16,960 nucleotides of DNA. It comes from Acanthamoeba lenticulata (Eukaryota; Discosea; Longamoebia; Acanthamoebidae). Location: the NCBI GenBank assembly GCA_002179805.1, contig NAVB01001818.1, forward strand, positions 1 through 16,960. Direction: 5' to 3'. Positions within the stretch are counted from its first letter, which is position 1; each line of letters starts with the position of its first letter. Below are positions 7,615 to 16,926 of the stretch, piece after piece. Position numbers and translations under genes: made by a program. The notes below the pieces were generated by a model that saw only the letters and a program-made list of their open reading frames with translations, was not told where the DNA came from and made no database searches.

Positions 7615-10600
7615 CGTGTGCCACAGATCCCGCTGCACTTTTTGTTCGAGGTGCTCGACATCGATAACGTGCTGCTCCTCTTCTCGGCCGTGCTCATGGA
7701 GCAGAAACTCCTCCTGATCAGCAGCCAATTCACTCTCCTCACCTTTGTTGCTGGTGCGTTTTTTTTTTCTTTTCCTTTTCCTCTCTCCCTTGGCACATGC
7801 AAAGGAGAGAAATTCATGAGGCCCCTCTATCGTCATTAATGGCGCGTGATGTGTATGTGTGTGCAGAATCGATAAGGTCGTTGGTGTACCCGTTCGAGTG
7901 GCAGCACGTGATGGTGCCGGTGCTGCCGGCGTGCCTGGCCGAGTTTGTGGGCAGCCCGACGCCCTTTGTCATGGGCATTCACAAGTCTTACTTCCGGCAG
8001 GAGGAGCTCGCCCCGCACGCCGCCGAGGTGGTCGTCGTGGATCTCGACCACAACCGCATCGTCGTGCCGGAGGCCGTCCGCGGACTGATGCCGCCGCTGC
8101 CGGAGCCCGAGCACGCCATCCTCGTCTCGGAGCTGCGCAAGTTCCTCCACAACGACCTCTTCTACCTCGACGACTACTACTCGTCCTCGCGTGCCGCGCC
8201 CGTTCCTGCCGCCCACTCCAAGCGTCTCACCGCCCATCACGGCCACCAGCAGCCCGCCCCGGCGCGCCAGCAGTCGATGTACCAGGCCCTCTCGCCGCGC
8301 AGCCACTACCAGCCGCCTACTGCCGCGGGCTCCTCTGGCGCCATCGCGCTCCCCGGCACTGCCGCTTCCGCCGCAGCAGTAGCTGCAGGGGCGGCGGTGC
8401 GGTTCGACGAGGCCATTCGGCATGCGTTCCTCCTCTTCTTCGTGTCGCTGTTCCGCAACTACCGCGACCACCTGACCTACATCCGCGTCTTCCCGGAGCC
8501 CATGGCCATCTTCAACAAGCGCAACTTTCTCGATCTCCGCCCCGACGCCGCCGTGCGTCCCGCCCTCCGTCTTGTTGTTGTTGTTATCATCATCACCATC
8601 ACCATCCCCGTCACTTGGCGCTGATGCCGGTAGCCATATGGACAGGCGTGGTTCGAGCCGTTCCTGGAGACGCAGCTGTTCACGGGCTTCCTCAACCGCC
8701 ACTCGTGGCCGCGCGCCAACGTGTTCGACCAGTCCATCGACGCCGCCCTCTTCGACCTCGAGCTCGACCAGGTGCTGGCCCAGCTCCCGCGCCCGACGGC
8801 GCCCTCGCACGTGGAAGTCGTCCCGCCTCCGCCCCTCTCCTTCCATCCCGGCTCCTGTACGCCATCCCCTCTCCCACGGCTTTCTCCTTTGGCCGCTGCC
8901 CATTTGTGTCGTGTTGTGGATTGGGGGGGGGGAACAGGAATTAACCACACACCCACTTATATATATACACACACACGTGTTCATTCTCCTCCTCCTCCTC
9001 CTCCTCGGACAGTCGTGAATACGGATCGGTTCCCGCTGATCGGTCGGCCGCCAACACCAGCTGCCTCTGGCGGCGGCGGTGGCGATGATGATGAGAGCGC
9101 AGCCTCTACGCCAGCGCTGGACGAGGCCAGTAGCGAGAGCGAGGCGGCTTCGGGTGGCGGAACGCGCGTGCCCATCCTCAAGAAGAAGATCATCCGCCGC
9201 AAGTCGCGCTTCGGTAAGCTGCCGCCCCTCCCGGGCCTCGCCAGCGCCAGCTCCGCCGAGTCGAGCGAGTCGGCAGACGGCCATTCGACGGCCCAAGCCA
9301 GATCGGGCGAGGAAGCGAACGGCTCCGTGGCCGAGGGGAAGTCGGCGGATGGCGGGGAGGAGGCGCGGGGAGAGGCCCTGGGCAGCGAGTGGTCGTCGCT
9401 ATCGACGACGCCCCCGAACCCGGGGGAAGAGAAGCAGCGAGAGCGCCGGTGGTTGGCCTCCTGCATGCAGTGCCTGTTCGAGCACAGTGAGGAGAAGGGT
9501 GGGCGCGCCCTCGACACCGAGGACATGTCCAAGCTCTTCGAGCTCCTCAAGGACGAGGCCCTCCGCCTGCAGTTTGCGCGCGCCCTCGAGCTCGAGGTCC
9601 AGCGATCGGTACGCACCGAACCCTCCCCCCCCTCTGGGACTTGTGTTGCATGACCTGGGCCCCACGAGGCGGGCTTTGGGGGGGGGGGAGGGGAGGCGCC
9701 AAGAGGCGCCGATGAAAGAGCGGTAACGATGATGGTGATGAGCTCGTCAGCATATGACCCTCCCCCCCCTCCCTCGCCCAAATTAACGTGTGCGTGGCGC
9801 CACACAGCCGAGGGAGGGGCAGTTAAGCGGGCGGTCGTTCGCGCAGTTAACGGAGCTCATGAAGGCGTGCCTGCGCGAGGCCTCCAACAAGGACGACTTC
9901 GTCAGGTGCGCCTCGTCATGGTGGTCCACCTTGTGCTCATGAAAGGAGAAGAAGACTCACACACCCACGTGCGGCTCACTTCATGTTTGCAGTTGCGGGC
10001 TGGTGATGGAGGCGGCATTCCACTTCAACTACACCAACCCGAAGCTGCAGGGCGTGCAGGACTTTGTGCACTCCCATTTGACCAATCACGACGCCTGGCA
10101 GAACCTCCGCTTCTGGGAGCGCAGCTTCTACGGTGCGCCCCCCCTCCCCTTCTCCGTCCTTCTCCGCCCCAGCTGGTCCACCACCACCACCTCGGATGGC
10201 GATTGGTGATTGGTCGGAGACCATCGCGATTATTGTGATTGGAGTCGGCTTGCTCCGGAGAGGGGGGGGGAGCTGATCAGGGGGAGGGACATGCGTGTGC
10301 AGACAAGGTGAAGGAGGAGTTCAACAAGCTCTACGAGGGGGGCTGCCGGCAGAGCATGCGTCTGTGGGACTCGTTCGAGCAGGCCAAGCGCGAGGAGCTC
10401 ATCGCCCGCGAGGAGAACATCATCTTCGACTGCCTCGCCACCTTTGGTGCGCCTTTTGGCCCTCCCTTCCGGCCCTCTCCCTCCCCATCGGCACCCCATT
10501 ACCACCACCACCACTGCTACTGCTACTGGCCGTGGCGGGGAGGGGGAGACGTCGATGGTTGATGGCTGTCGCGTGTCTGTGTGGGCGTCGATGATGATGA

Positions 10601-13465
10601 TGACGACGTGTGCTGCCACAGCGTACAAGATGCTGACTCTGGGGACGAGCGTGGAGCTCGTGCGCCGATTCGTGGGCAAGATGAGCACCGCCGCGCAGCT
10701 CAACGAGGAGCGCACTACCGTCATCGAGCAGCTGCTCAGCAACATGACCCGTGCGTCGGAGCTCACCGCTGAGCTCGAGGCCAGTTCCCGCCGCAGCTCC
10801 CTCCGGTACTCCTCCCCTTCCCCACCACCTCCTCCTCCTCGACCTGCAAGCGAGAGACATGTCGCGAGATTTTTCATTCATCTATCCGGGGGGGGGAGGA
10901 TAGGCCCTACGAGGACTTTGAGGAGGGCGGGGAGGAGCAGGAGTACATCCCAGTGGCGGGCCTCAACGATCCGCGCCACAGCGAATCGGCCGAGGGCCGC
11001 AAGAAGTTCGAGGTCCTCCTCAAGGCCAAGTCCACTCAGACCCGCGGTATGTTCCCCCCCCCAAAGCACTCGCGCGCGGGACCTGGTCGTAATGGCGCCA
11101 GACTTACGCGGTAGCTCGTTTGTTTGTGACCGTCTCTCTCTCTCTCTCTCTTCTCTCCTCTTCGTTCTCTGGAACACACGTTCAAACACACACACACACA
11201 CACATGCACACGTACACATGCGTAGCGTTCTTGACGCGGTTGACGGTGGCGCGTGCGGGCGTGCGGGACAAGCTCACCATTAGCCGGGGTGCCACGTCGC
11301 CTCGTGCCCCCAGATCCGGCGCCGGAAAGAAGAAGAACAACAAGGGCGGCCGCAAGGCCAAGAAGGGCCGGAAGGGCTCCGACTCGGACGACCTTCGCTC
11401 CGGCACAGGTTCGTCCGATGACGATGCCGCCGACGAGGACGCCTACCTGGCCGAGGAGCGTGTATGACGCCCCCATCCCCTTCCCCCAATGCAAGGGAAG
11501 AGGGACCATCGCATCATCGGGCCCTCTTCTGACTCGAGCACACACGCACGCACGCACACACACACACACGGGCGTGACACGGTTCATGGTGGTGGTTGTG
11601 ATGGCACAGAACGACTACATCATGAAAACGCTGACGGGCCACACGGAAGCTGTGATGTGCGTCAAGCTCCACGACAACACCGTGTACTCGGGCTCCTGCG
11701 ACGGCTCCATCAAAGTGTACGCGTGTGCCCTCCCCCCCCCGCCTGCCCGCCCGCCTGCCCACTTGAGGGGTGGGAGGTGATGACAGAAGTAGTATCATGA
11801 TGATGACGATGACATGATGATGATGATGACGATGACGGTGATGGTCGTGAGGAAGATGACTCAAACGGCTGCTGGGGTTTGGGGGGGGGATGTAACAGGT
11901 GGAACGCGTTCTCGGCCAAGTGCACCACCACGCTGACGGGCCACACCGGGTGGGTCAACTCCCTGCACCTGGACCACGACAAGGAGCGCCTCGTCAGCGG
12001 CTCCTACGACAAGCTCCTGAAGCTGTACGCCCCCGTGTCCCTCCACCCTCCCACTTGCGAGTCTGCGCCAAAAGAGCTTCACACCTCCCCCTCCCCCTTT
12101 TGAGTTGTTTGGGGGGAGGGGAGGGGGAGTGTGGATTTTCCTCACGCGTGGCCACGCACCACACGCACACGCTTATGTGCGCACAGGTGGGACCTGCACA
12201 AGGAGTGCAAGATCCGGTCGTTGCTCGGCCACGAGGGCTCCATCTGCTGCCTGCAGGGCGACCTGCCCACCGTGGTATCCGGTTCCTTCGACGGCACCAT
12301 GCGCCTATGGGACGTCCGCGTCGGTACCGTCCTCTCCCCCCTTGCCCCCAAATGTGTGTCATCATCATATTTTTCTCTTTTTCTCTTTTTTATTTCTTTA
12401 GTTTGATCATCATGGCACGCTCTCACGACACACGTGTGCTTCTGCTGTTTTTTAAAAAACCGCCACTCGCACCCACGACACACATGACTTACATACATAC
12501 ATACATGCAGGCAAGAACTCGCAGACGTTCAAGGGCCACACGGGACCTGTCGTGTGCCTGCAGTTCCACGATCCGAAGCGCGAGATCTTGAGCGGGTCGC
12601 GGGACGCCACCCTCAAACTGTGGGACGCGCGCACGCTCAAGTGCGTGACGACGCTGGCCGGCCACCGCGACTGGATCCGGTGCCTCCAATTCGATCCCGC
12701 CACCGCGACGGCCTACAGCGGGTCGTGCGACACCACCGTCAAAAAGTGGAACCTCACCACCGGCCAGTGCGAGCTCTCCATGATGAGCAAGGGCCGCACC
12801 GGCGCCATCAACGACCTCTGCTTCCTCGATGGCCTCAAGGGTACGCCCCTCCTCCGCTCTGTTTTTTCTTTTCTTTTTCCGTTGTTCTGGATTCCAAGTA
12901 CTTATTGTTGGAATTTGCTTGTGGTGGGGGGGGGGGCGAGAACAGTGGAGGCGGGAGGGAAGGAGAAGATGCCCACAAAGGGCGGGGTCGGCCCGCAGCC
13001 GTCGCCGCGAGCGCTCGTGACGGGATCGGCGCGCGGCAACATCAGCCTCTGGAACGGCGACGACGGCACCTGCGTCCAGACCATCAAGGGTGTGTGCTTC
13101 ACCCCCCCCCCCAAAAACCCAAACTCTCGCCCAACCATCTGCTCATGTTTGTTCTTTTGTTTGTTTGGTTGGTGATTGGTCGGTCGGTTGGTTGGTATGT
13201 ATGTGCAGCGGCGCATGCGGACGAGGTGGTGCACTGCAGACCGGTGGGCACGTCGCGTGCGCACGTGGTGACGGCGGGCTACGACGGCCTTCTGCGGCTG
13301 TGGGCGGAAGATGAGCTCAACGGGGGCCTCCGGTGCGCGGCCACCTTCGATGGGCACGAGCATCGCGTGCTGTGCCTCGACACACACGAGACCAAGATCG
13401 CGTCGGGCTCCTACGACCGCACCATCCGCGTGTGGGAACTTCCCCTCGACCTGCTTCCCTCGTGA
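6159..13465 (+). CDS. DENN-domain protein with eight C-terminal WD40 repeats (SCD1/DENND3-like Rab GEF)
   Basis: There are 21 exons: 6159..6396, 6490..6605, 6721..7062, 7156..7317, 7392..7487, 7627..7753, 7867..8552, 8646..8856, 9013..9608, 9808..9905, 9993..10132, 10303..10446, 10622..10805, 10904..11046, 11226..11461, 11610..11716, 11899..12024, 12187..12323, 12511..12840, 12946..13089, 13209..13465. They encode 1,539 residues, all in frame. uDENN spans about 37-160 (WMFCFPQGMVL). cDENN spans about 234-405 (ICILSRHSF, LLLISSQFTLLTFVAESI, VYPFEWQHVMVPVLPA). dDENN spans about 500-610 (FLETQLFTGFL). Residues 410-500 and 665-800 are low complexity. A helical region with FAQLTELMKACL and LRFWERSFYD follows, then a Lys-rich acidic linker. 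Eight WD repeats fill 1174-1539, each with GH...(S/A)GS.D...W features. DENN proteins activate Rab GTPases on membranes. DENN plus WD40 is the layout of plant SCD1 and animal DENND3. The ATG at 6159 is the first after an in-frame stop at 6111. The Rab partner cannot be told. Confidence 0.93.
6490..6510 (+). other. Possible alternative 3' splice site, 21 nt apart
   Basis: The second exon of the DENN-WD40 gene can start at 6490 (after CAAACAG) or at 6511 (after GGGGCAG). The difference is 21 nt, so both keep the frame and give ...PPGGKGRGAESPLQ or ...PPESPLQ. I used 6490 in the model because an AT-rich stretch precedes it. The choice is uncertain. Confidence 0.5.
7318..7391 (+). other. GC-AG intron (intron 4 of the DENN-WD40 gene)
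   Basis: The exon ends LLDQ at GACCAG and the intron starts GCACGC. It ends CCCGCAG before GTGCCGCTGCCT (VPLPLPSVG). Conserved cDENN sequence runs across the joint in phase 0, and no GT near the junction works as well. Most other donors here are GTACGC or GTGCGY, so this is the same motif with T changed to C. Confidence 0.75.
7570..7616. repeat. ACGC tetranucleotide microsatellite in an intron
   Basis: Eleven and three-quarter perfect ACGC units lie in intron 5 of the DENN-WD40 gene (7488-7626) and end ten bases before the acceptor CCACAG. Confidence 0.95.
8950..9007. repeat. TA/CA dinucleotides and CTC triplets in an intron
   Basis: In the intron at 8857-9012 of the DENN-WD40 gene, a short TATATA/CACACA stretch is followed by about six CTC units leading into the acceptor GGACAG. 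The triplets act as the polypyrimidine tract. Confidence 0.7.
11131..11205. repeat. TC and CA dinucleotide repeats in an intron
   Basis: Within the intron at 11047-11225 of the DENN-WD40 gene, a TC tract (about 11131-11160) is followed by a CA tract (about 11184-11205) just before the acceptor GCGTAG. Confidence 0.9.
11538..11570. repeat. CACG/CA repeat in an intron
   Basis: CA and ACGC units lie in the intron at 11462-11609, the last intron before the WD40 exons of the DENN-WD40 gene. Confidence 0.85.
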
Positions 13466-13605
13466 TCCTTTCCCCCGCCCACCCCAGGGAGTTCTGTACA
13501 GAAGAAGAAGCCACCACAGTTAATTTTCGGATATTTATTAATTATTCTTTGGAAAATCAAAAAAAATTGTTCGTTTTCTTTTTGGGTTCCACTTGCCGGC
13601 CAAGG
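13466..13605 (+). promoter_or_regulatory. Short spacer between DENN-WD40 and FTS-like genes
   Basis: This 140-bp region runs from the DENN-WD40 stop to the next ATG on the same strand. It is clearly AT-rich at 13520-13580 (TATTTATTAATTATT and a run of A), unlike the exons, and must hold the 3' UTR of one gene and the promoter of the next. No canonical AATAAA is present. Confidence 0.45.
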
Positions 13606-15111
13606 ATGGAAGTACGGCAGGAAACCGGCGTCGCTCAACCCGTTGTTGAGCGGGAAGAAGTGGAAGTAACAGATTCCACGCCTCCCACAGCTGTCTCGCC
13701 AACAGTCGGCAGGGGACTCAACATTCGTGGTCAGATCGATGAAAAGTATGTGCCGTATCTTCGCGAGTACACCGTTCTCATCGAGTAGTACCGTACCCTC
13801 GCCACCCTTCCTCAACTGGAGGGGTTCAACTCTCCTTTTGCCGAGCCACCTGCCGTTTTTCTTGGCCTGCTTATCGAAACTCATCTCCAACAGCAAGCAA
13901 CTGCCTCAGTACGTGCCTGGTGGGGTGTTCGTGCTGCCTTCCCCCGCAAGCCTCTACGGTACGCGTCCCACGCGAGGGAGACCGCTGCCGTGAACAGGAC
14001 CGACCTGACTGGCGAGCTTCCACATCCATGTTGTGCTCCCCGCAAACCCAAACACAATAACACCACCAGAGTGGCACGGAGTCATCTTTATCAGGCAGGG
14101 TCTCTACAGAAGCGGTGCTCTTCCCATGCTCCCTCCTCCCATAGGGGAGGGGATGGTGCTCACGAGAGAGGGGGGGGGGATGTCGTGGTCTTGCGGCAAG
14201 AATAGGCATCTTCAAGTTCGTGCTGACGATTCCGGAGGCCTACCCGGACGTTGCGCCACAGTTTCGGTTCATCACGCCCGTCTTCCATCCGCTCGTCTCG
14301 ACCAAAGGTGCCCTTCCAAAGCTATCATCACCCTCCCCCTTCTACAACACGTCATCTTAAGAGCTTTAACTTGGTCCTCCTGATTTGGGGACATCGAGTG
14401 TTATTGGGAAGTGATTTCATTACCATTAATAATAAATGCTTGTGCTCCCATGCTTGCCATTACTACAGGCGAAGTGGATATCGACAAGGCGTTCCCACAG
14501 TGGGTGGCCTACCGTGACCAGATCTGGTGCGTGCTGGCCCACGTGAAGAAGCTCTTCTACCACATCGGCACCAACCACGCTCTTAACACGGACGCCGCCG
14601 CGCAGTAAAACTACTCCACCCTCGGTGTTTGTGGCCTTTTCATTATTACGTTATTATTCTTATCAGGACATGTTACTTCGTTGGGGGCGGGGGTGGGATG
14701 CAAGGTTCCTGGCAGACCCGGCGTCGTTCAAGCAGCGGGTGGAATCATGCGTGGAGGCATCCAAGCATAACGTGTATATAAATCCGTCCGACAGCAGCCT
14801 GCAGTTCCTCGAGTGGAACTCGCAATTTGAGAGCCTCCGCAACTACGTCCTGGAGGCACGCATCACTTCCGCCTCTTCCTTTCTTTCCTTTTTTCTCCGC
14901 TCTTGCCGCCCGCCTCCTCTCTCTCTCTCTCTCTCTTCTCTCTGAGCGATGCTGTCTCTCACAAAGCGCGCTCGCGTGCATCATTCCCCCCCCCCTCCCC
15001 GGTGCACACACTACACTCTCGCGCGTATGCTTCCCCATTTGACAGAAGGACGATGGCATCATCTCGTGGGTCTCCCGGAGCGTCTCCAAGTTCATTACTC
15101 TCCGATACTGA
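13606..15111 (+). CDS. AKTIP: AKTIP/FTS homologue, inactive E2-like (UEV) protein
   Basis: The seven exons are 13606..13784, 13894..13958, 14070..14114, 14206..14307, 14469..14604, 14705..14855 and 15046..15111, giving 247 residues (animal AKTIP is near 290). Matches run through the whole fold: YLREYTVLIDKQLP, GGVFVLPS, WHGVIFIRQGLYRSGIFKF at about 83-100, TPVFHPLVSTKGEVDIDKAF, IWCVLAHVKKLFY, NTDAAAQFLADPASFKQRV and LQFLEWN. The segment after HPLV, where active E2 enzymes carry the ubiquitin-accepting Cys, reads STKGEVDID with no Cys, as in AKTIP, so it cannot act as an E2. In animals and fungi FTS works with Hook and FHIP proteins to connect endosomes to dynein. The N-terminal 45 residues are unconserved. 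The last intron has a GC donor. The exon start at 14705, after GATGCAAG, was chosen because it alone restores the frame with gap-free alignment. Confidence 0.9.
14133..14152 (+). other. Intronic C/G hairpin
   Basis: CTCCTCCC at 14133-14140 can pair with GGGAGGGG at 14145-14152 (seven Watson-Crick pairs and one G-U) around a four-base loop. It lies 18 nt after the donor of the 91-bp intron 14115-14205. A second G-run sits near the acceptor at 14171-14179. Confidence 0.6.
14856..15045 (+). other. GC-AG intron (last intron of the FTS-like gene)
   Basis: The exon ends NYVLE at CTGGAG and the intron begins GCACGC. It ends TTTGACAG before AAGGACGATGGC (KDDGIISWV). The joined sequence resembles the AKTIP end (xLTQKKP...LSWV). 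A GT donor 12 bases upstream (TAC|GTCCTG) would also be in frame but is a poor match. TC repeats and a C-run fill the intron. Confidence 0.65.
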
Positions 15112-15776
15112 TGAGCAGTCTGTGCTCTCGTTTAGTATCACCCGAATTCCTCCTTCTTTCTCTTCATCTCCTCTCTCCCTTTCCGCACGGGCCATGAGGG
15201 CGGGGCTCCTCGTCCATCATCATTTTTCTTTTTCTTTTTTAATCATCGGTTTTTCCTCGTTATTTATTTTTTGAAACAATACACGTTCGAAAAAATCTGC
15301 ACGGAGACGAGCTTACGGATCCGATATCTAAACTTTCCTAAACGGCGCTACTTACCCCTTGGAAAAGGAAAAGAAGAGGGCTGATCCCCACTGTCACGTC
15401 GCTTCTTCGCAGTTCGACTCCTCTACCACGTCCACCTGCCTTCTCTCGTGTCACACACACAAACGAACGAAACGGGAGAGCGCAGGGAGCCAAACTCAAC
15501 CCGTACGGCCCCCTTCATCCCGCTCAACACGGGAGAGACCCCTCCCCCAATCGGTTGGGGTGGCGAGCAACAACCTGCCGTCTCCTCGAAAGTATTTTTT
15601 TTTTTTATGATGCTCATATGGTTCGCGCCGCCAACCACCCAGGTCAGGTGTGAGGGCAGATCTCCTGGAGCGAGGGGCGAGGTGAGACCCCACAACAGCG
15701 GTTCGTGGGCAATTGCGCGATAGGGGGGGCGGGGAAGAGCTTGGGAGAGGGAAAGAGAGAGAGAGAGAGAGAAAAG
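15112..15776 (+). promoter_or_regulatory. Intergenic region before the F-box gene
   Basis: This 665-bp stretch has no convincing coding sequence. It begins with the 3' UTR of the FTS-like gene (T-rich at 15220-15275, no AATAAA). A mixed region at 15290-15590 has no recognisable motif, followed by a T11 run near 15596-15606 and a GA repeat directly before the F-box ATG. The promoter of the F-box gene should lie in the right half. Small open frames on both strands show no family resemblance. Confidence 0.5.
15751..15774. repeat. GA microsatellite in the presumed 5' UTR
   Basis: About ten GA units end two bases before the ATG of the F-box gene, placing a purine tract directly upstream of the start codon. 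Confidence 0.85.
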
Positions 15777-16926
15777 ATGGAGGACGAATGGAGCTTCGAT
15801 ATCAGTACGGAAACCATGGTCGTGGGGACAAAGAAGGCGGGAAGAGGTGAAGGCGGCAGTGCCGGTGCGGACCGCCAGAGCAGCTCATCACTGCGAGAGG
15901 GCGATGACGATTCGGGGAGTGCAAGTGACGACAGCTCCTCTTCTTCTTCTTCTTCTTCCTCCTCCTCCTCCTCCTCTTCCTTATCCGACGACGAGGCACG
16001 AAAGAAGAGGAAAGAAAAACAGAACAACAGTAAGAAGAAGAAGGGCGTTTCGGGGCCCATGCACAAAACAGCTGTCAAGCTGGTGCTTTCGGCTCCGACC
16101 AAGAAGGGCAGCCTCATTATCCGGCGCGATGCGCCCCTGCCGGCCCCTGGGCCCACCAAGAACAGCGCCTCTTTCCCGGTGGGAGCCTCCTCCGCCGCCA
16201 CGGCCCCGTCAGCATCCGGCGACGCAGGCCAGGGACCGGAGGTTGGCGCACCTGGGCCCTCGCAGAAGCTTCTGTCCAGCAGCAAGCTGGCCGGCAACGA
16301 CAGCAACGATGATGACGACAGTGATGATGATGATGGTGACGACGATGAAACATCGACCAGCTCGGACGCCACATCAGACGAAGACGACGAATTGGACAGC
16401 AATGAGACGGACCCTGAGCGAGCATGCGCCAGACGGACGCACAAGGATGCACAGCCCCGTGACCCGGCGGTCCCGGAGACCGAGGATCAGCGGCGGCGGC
16501 GTGAGCGACGGCTGGAGAAGAGGCGCGAACGCGAGCGCCAAATGCAGCAACAGGTGCACGACCTCCAGGGGCGCGTCCGTGCCCTCATCCAGCGCCAGGA
16601 GCGGGAGGAGAGCGGTGGGCCTGATCCCGGCGTGACCCTCCCCGAAGTCCCCGAGGAACCGGCTGCGCAGGAGGACGACGCTGAGCAGGATGACGAGGAC
16701 CCCCGGGATTTTGTTTACCACCCGGACGAGCACCTGCGCCTCCCCCGCCGCGTGCTGGAGCGCGTGATGACCTACTTCCGTCCGCCCGAGCTGGCCGTGC
16801 TGAGCCTTGTCCAGAAGGCCTGGCAGCGCGCGGCCGACTCCAACGCCGTGTGGCGCACGTTCTTCCGCGGCACGCAGGCCCAGAACTACTCTCTCCCCTC
16901 GTGGAAGCGCTTCTATAAGATGTGCT
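15777..16926 (+). CDS. F-box protein with acidic, Ser-rich N-terminus, first exon
   Basis: An uninterrupted frame from ATG 15777 gives 383 residues and ends at a GTGCGT donor (16927), so the gene continues to the right. Residues 53-68 are Ser, flanked by acidic clusters. A bipartite basic signal follows (KKRK 76-79, KKKK 86-89), which suggests the nucleus. Residues 180-225 are again Asp/Ser-rich, and residues 236-282 (Arg/Glu/Gln-rich) look like a coiled coil. The F-box begins at about residue 320: LRLPRRVLERVMTYFRPPEL, then LSLV-x-KAWQRAA and VWRTFF, matching the LP-x-x-(V/L)L...LSLV-x-x-W...W pattern. F-box proteins bind Skp1 and bring substrates to SCF ubiquitin ligases; the substrate domain would lie beyond the window. 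The chosen ATG is the first after the GA tract. The F-box call is by pattern only. Confidence 0.82.

Noticed and set aside
7836..9296. Minus-strand open frame of 486 codons
   Set aside because: It lies opposite conserved DENN exons, crosses their introns and reads as Arg/Gly/Glu-rich sequence without motifs. It is a consequence of high GC content.
14605..14607. TAA at 14605-14607 (NTDAAAQ stop) as the end of the FTS-like gene, or a downstream exon starting at 14667
   Set aside because: Stopping there removes the conserved C-terminal part. Starting at 14667 is in the wrong phase for a CA|GTAAAA donor. The acceptor at 14704 restores frame and alignment.
15405..15430. GTTCGACTCC, resembling a tRNA T-loop / B box
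   Set aside because: The flanking bases do not form a T stem and no acceptor, D or anticodon arms can be built around it.
15644..16444. Minus-strand frame rich in Ser and Glu
   Set aside because: It is the antisense of the F-box exon, whose own frame carries a recognisable F-box and stays open to a good donor.
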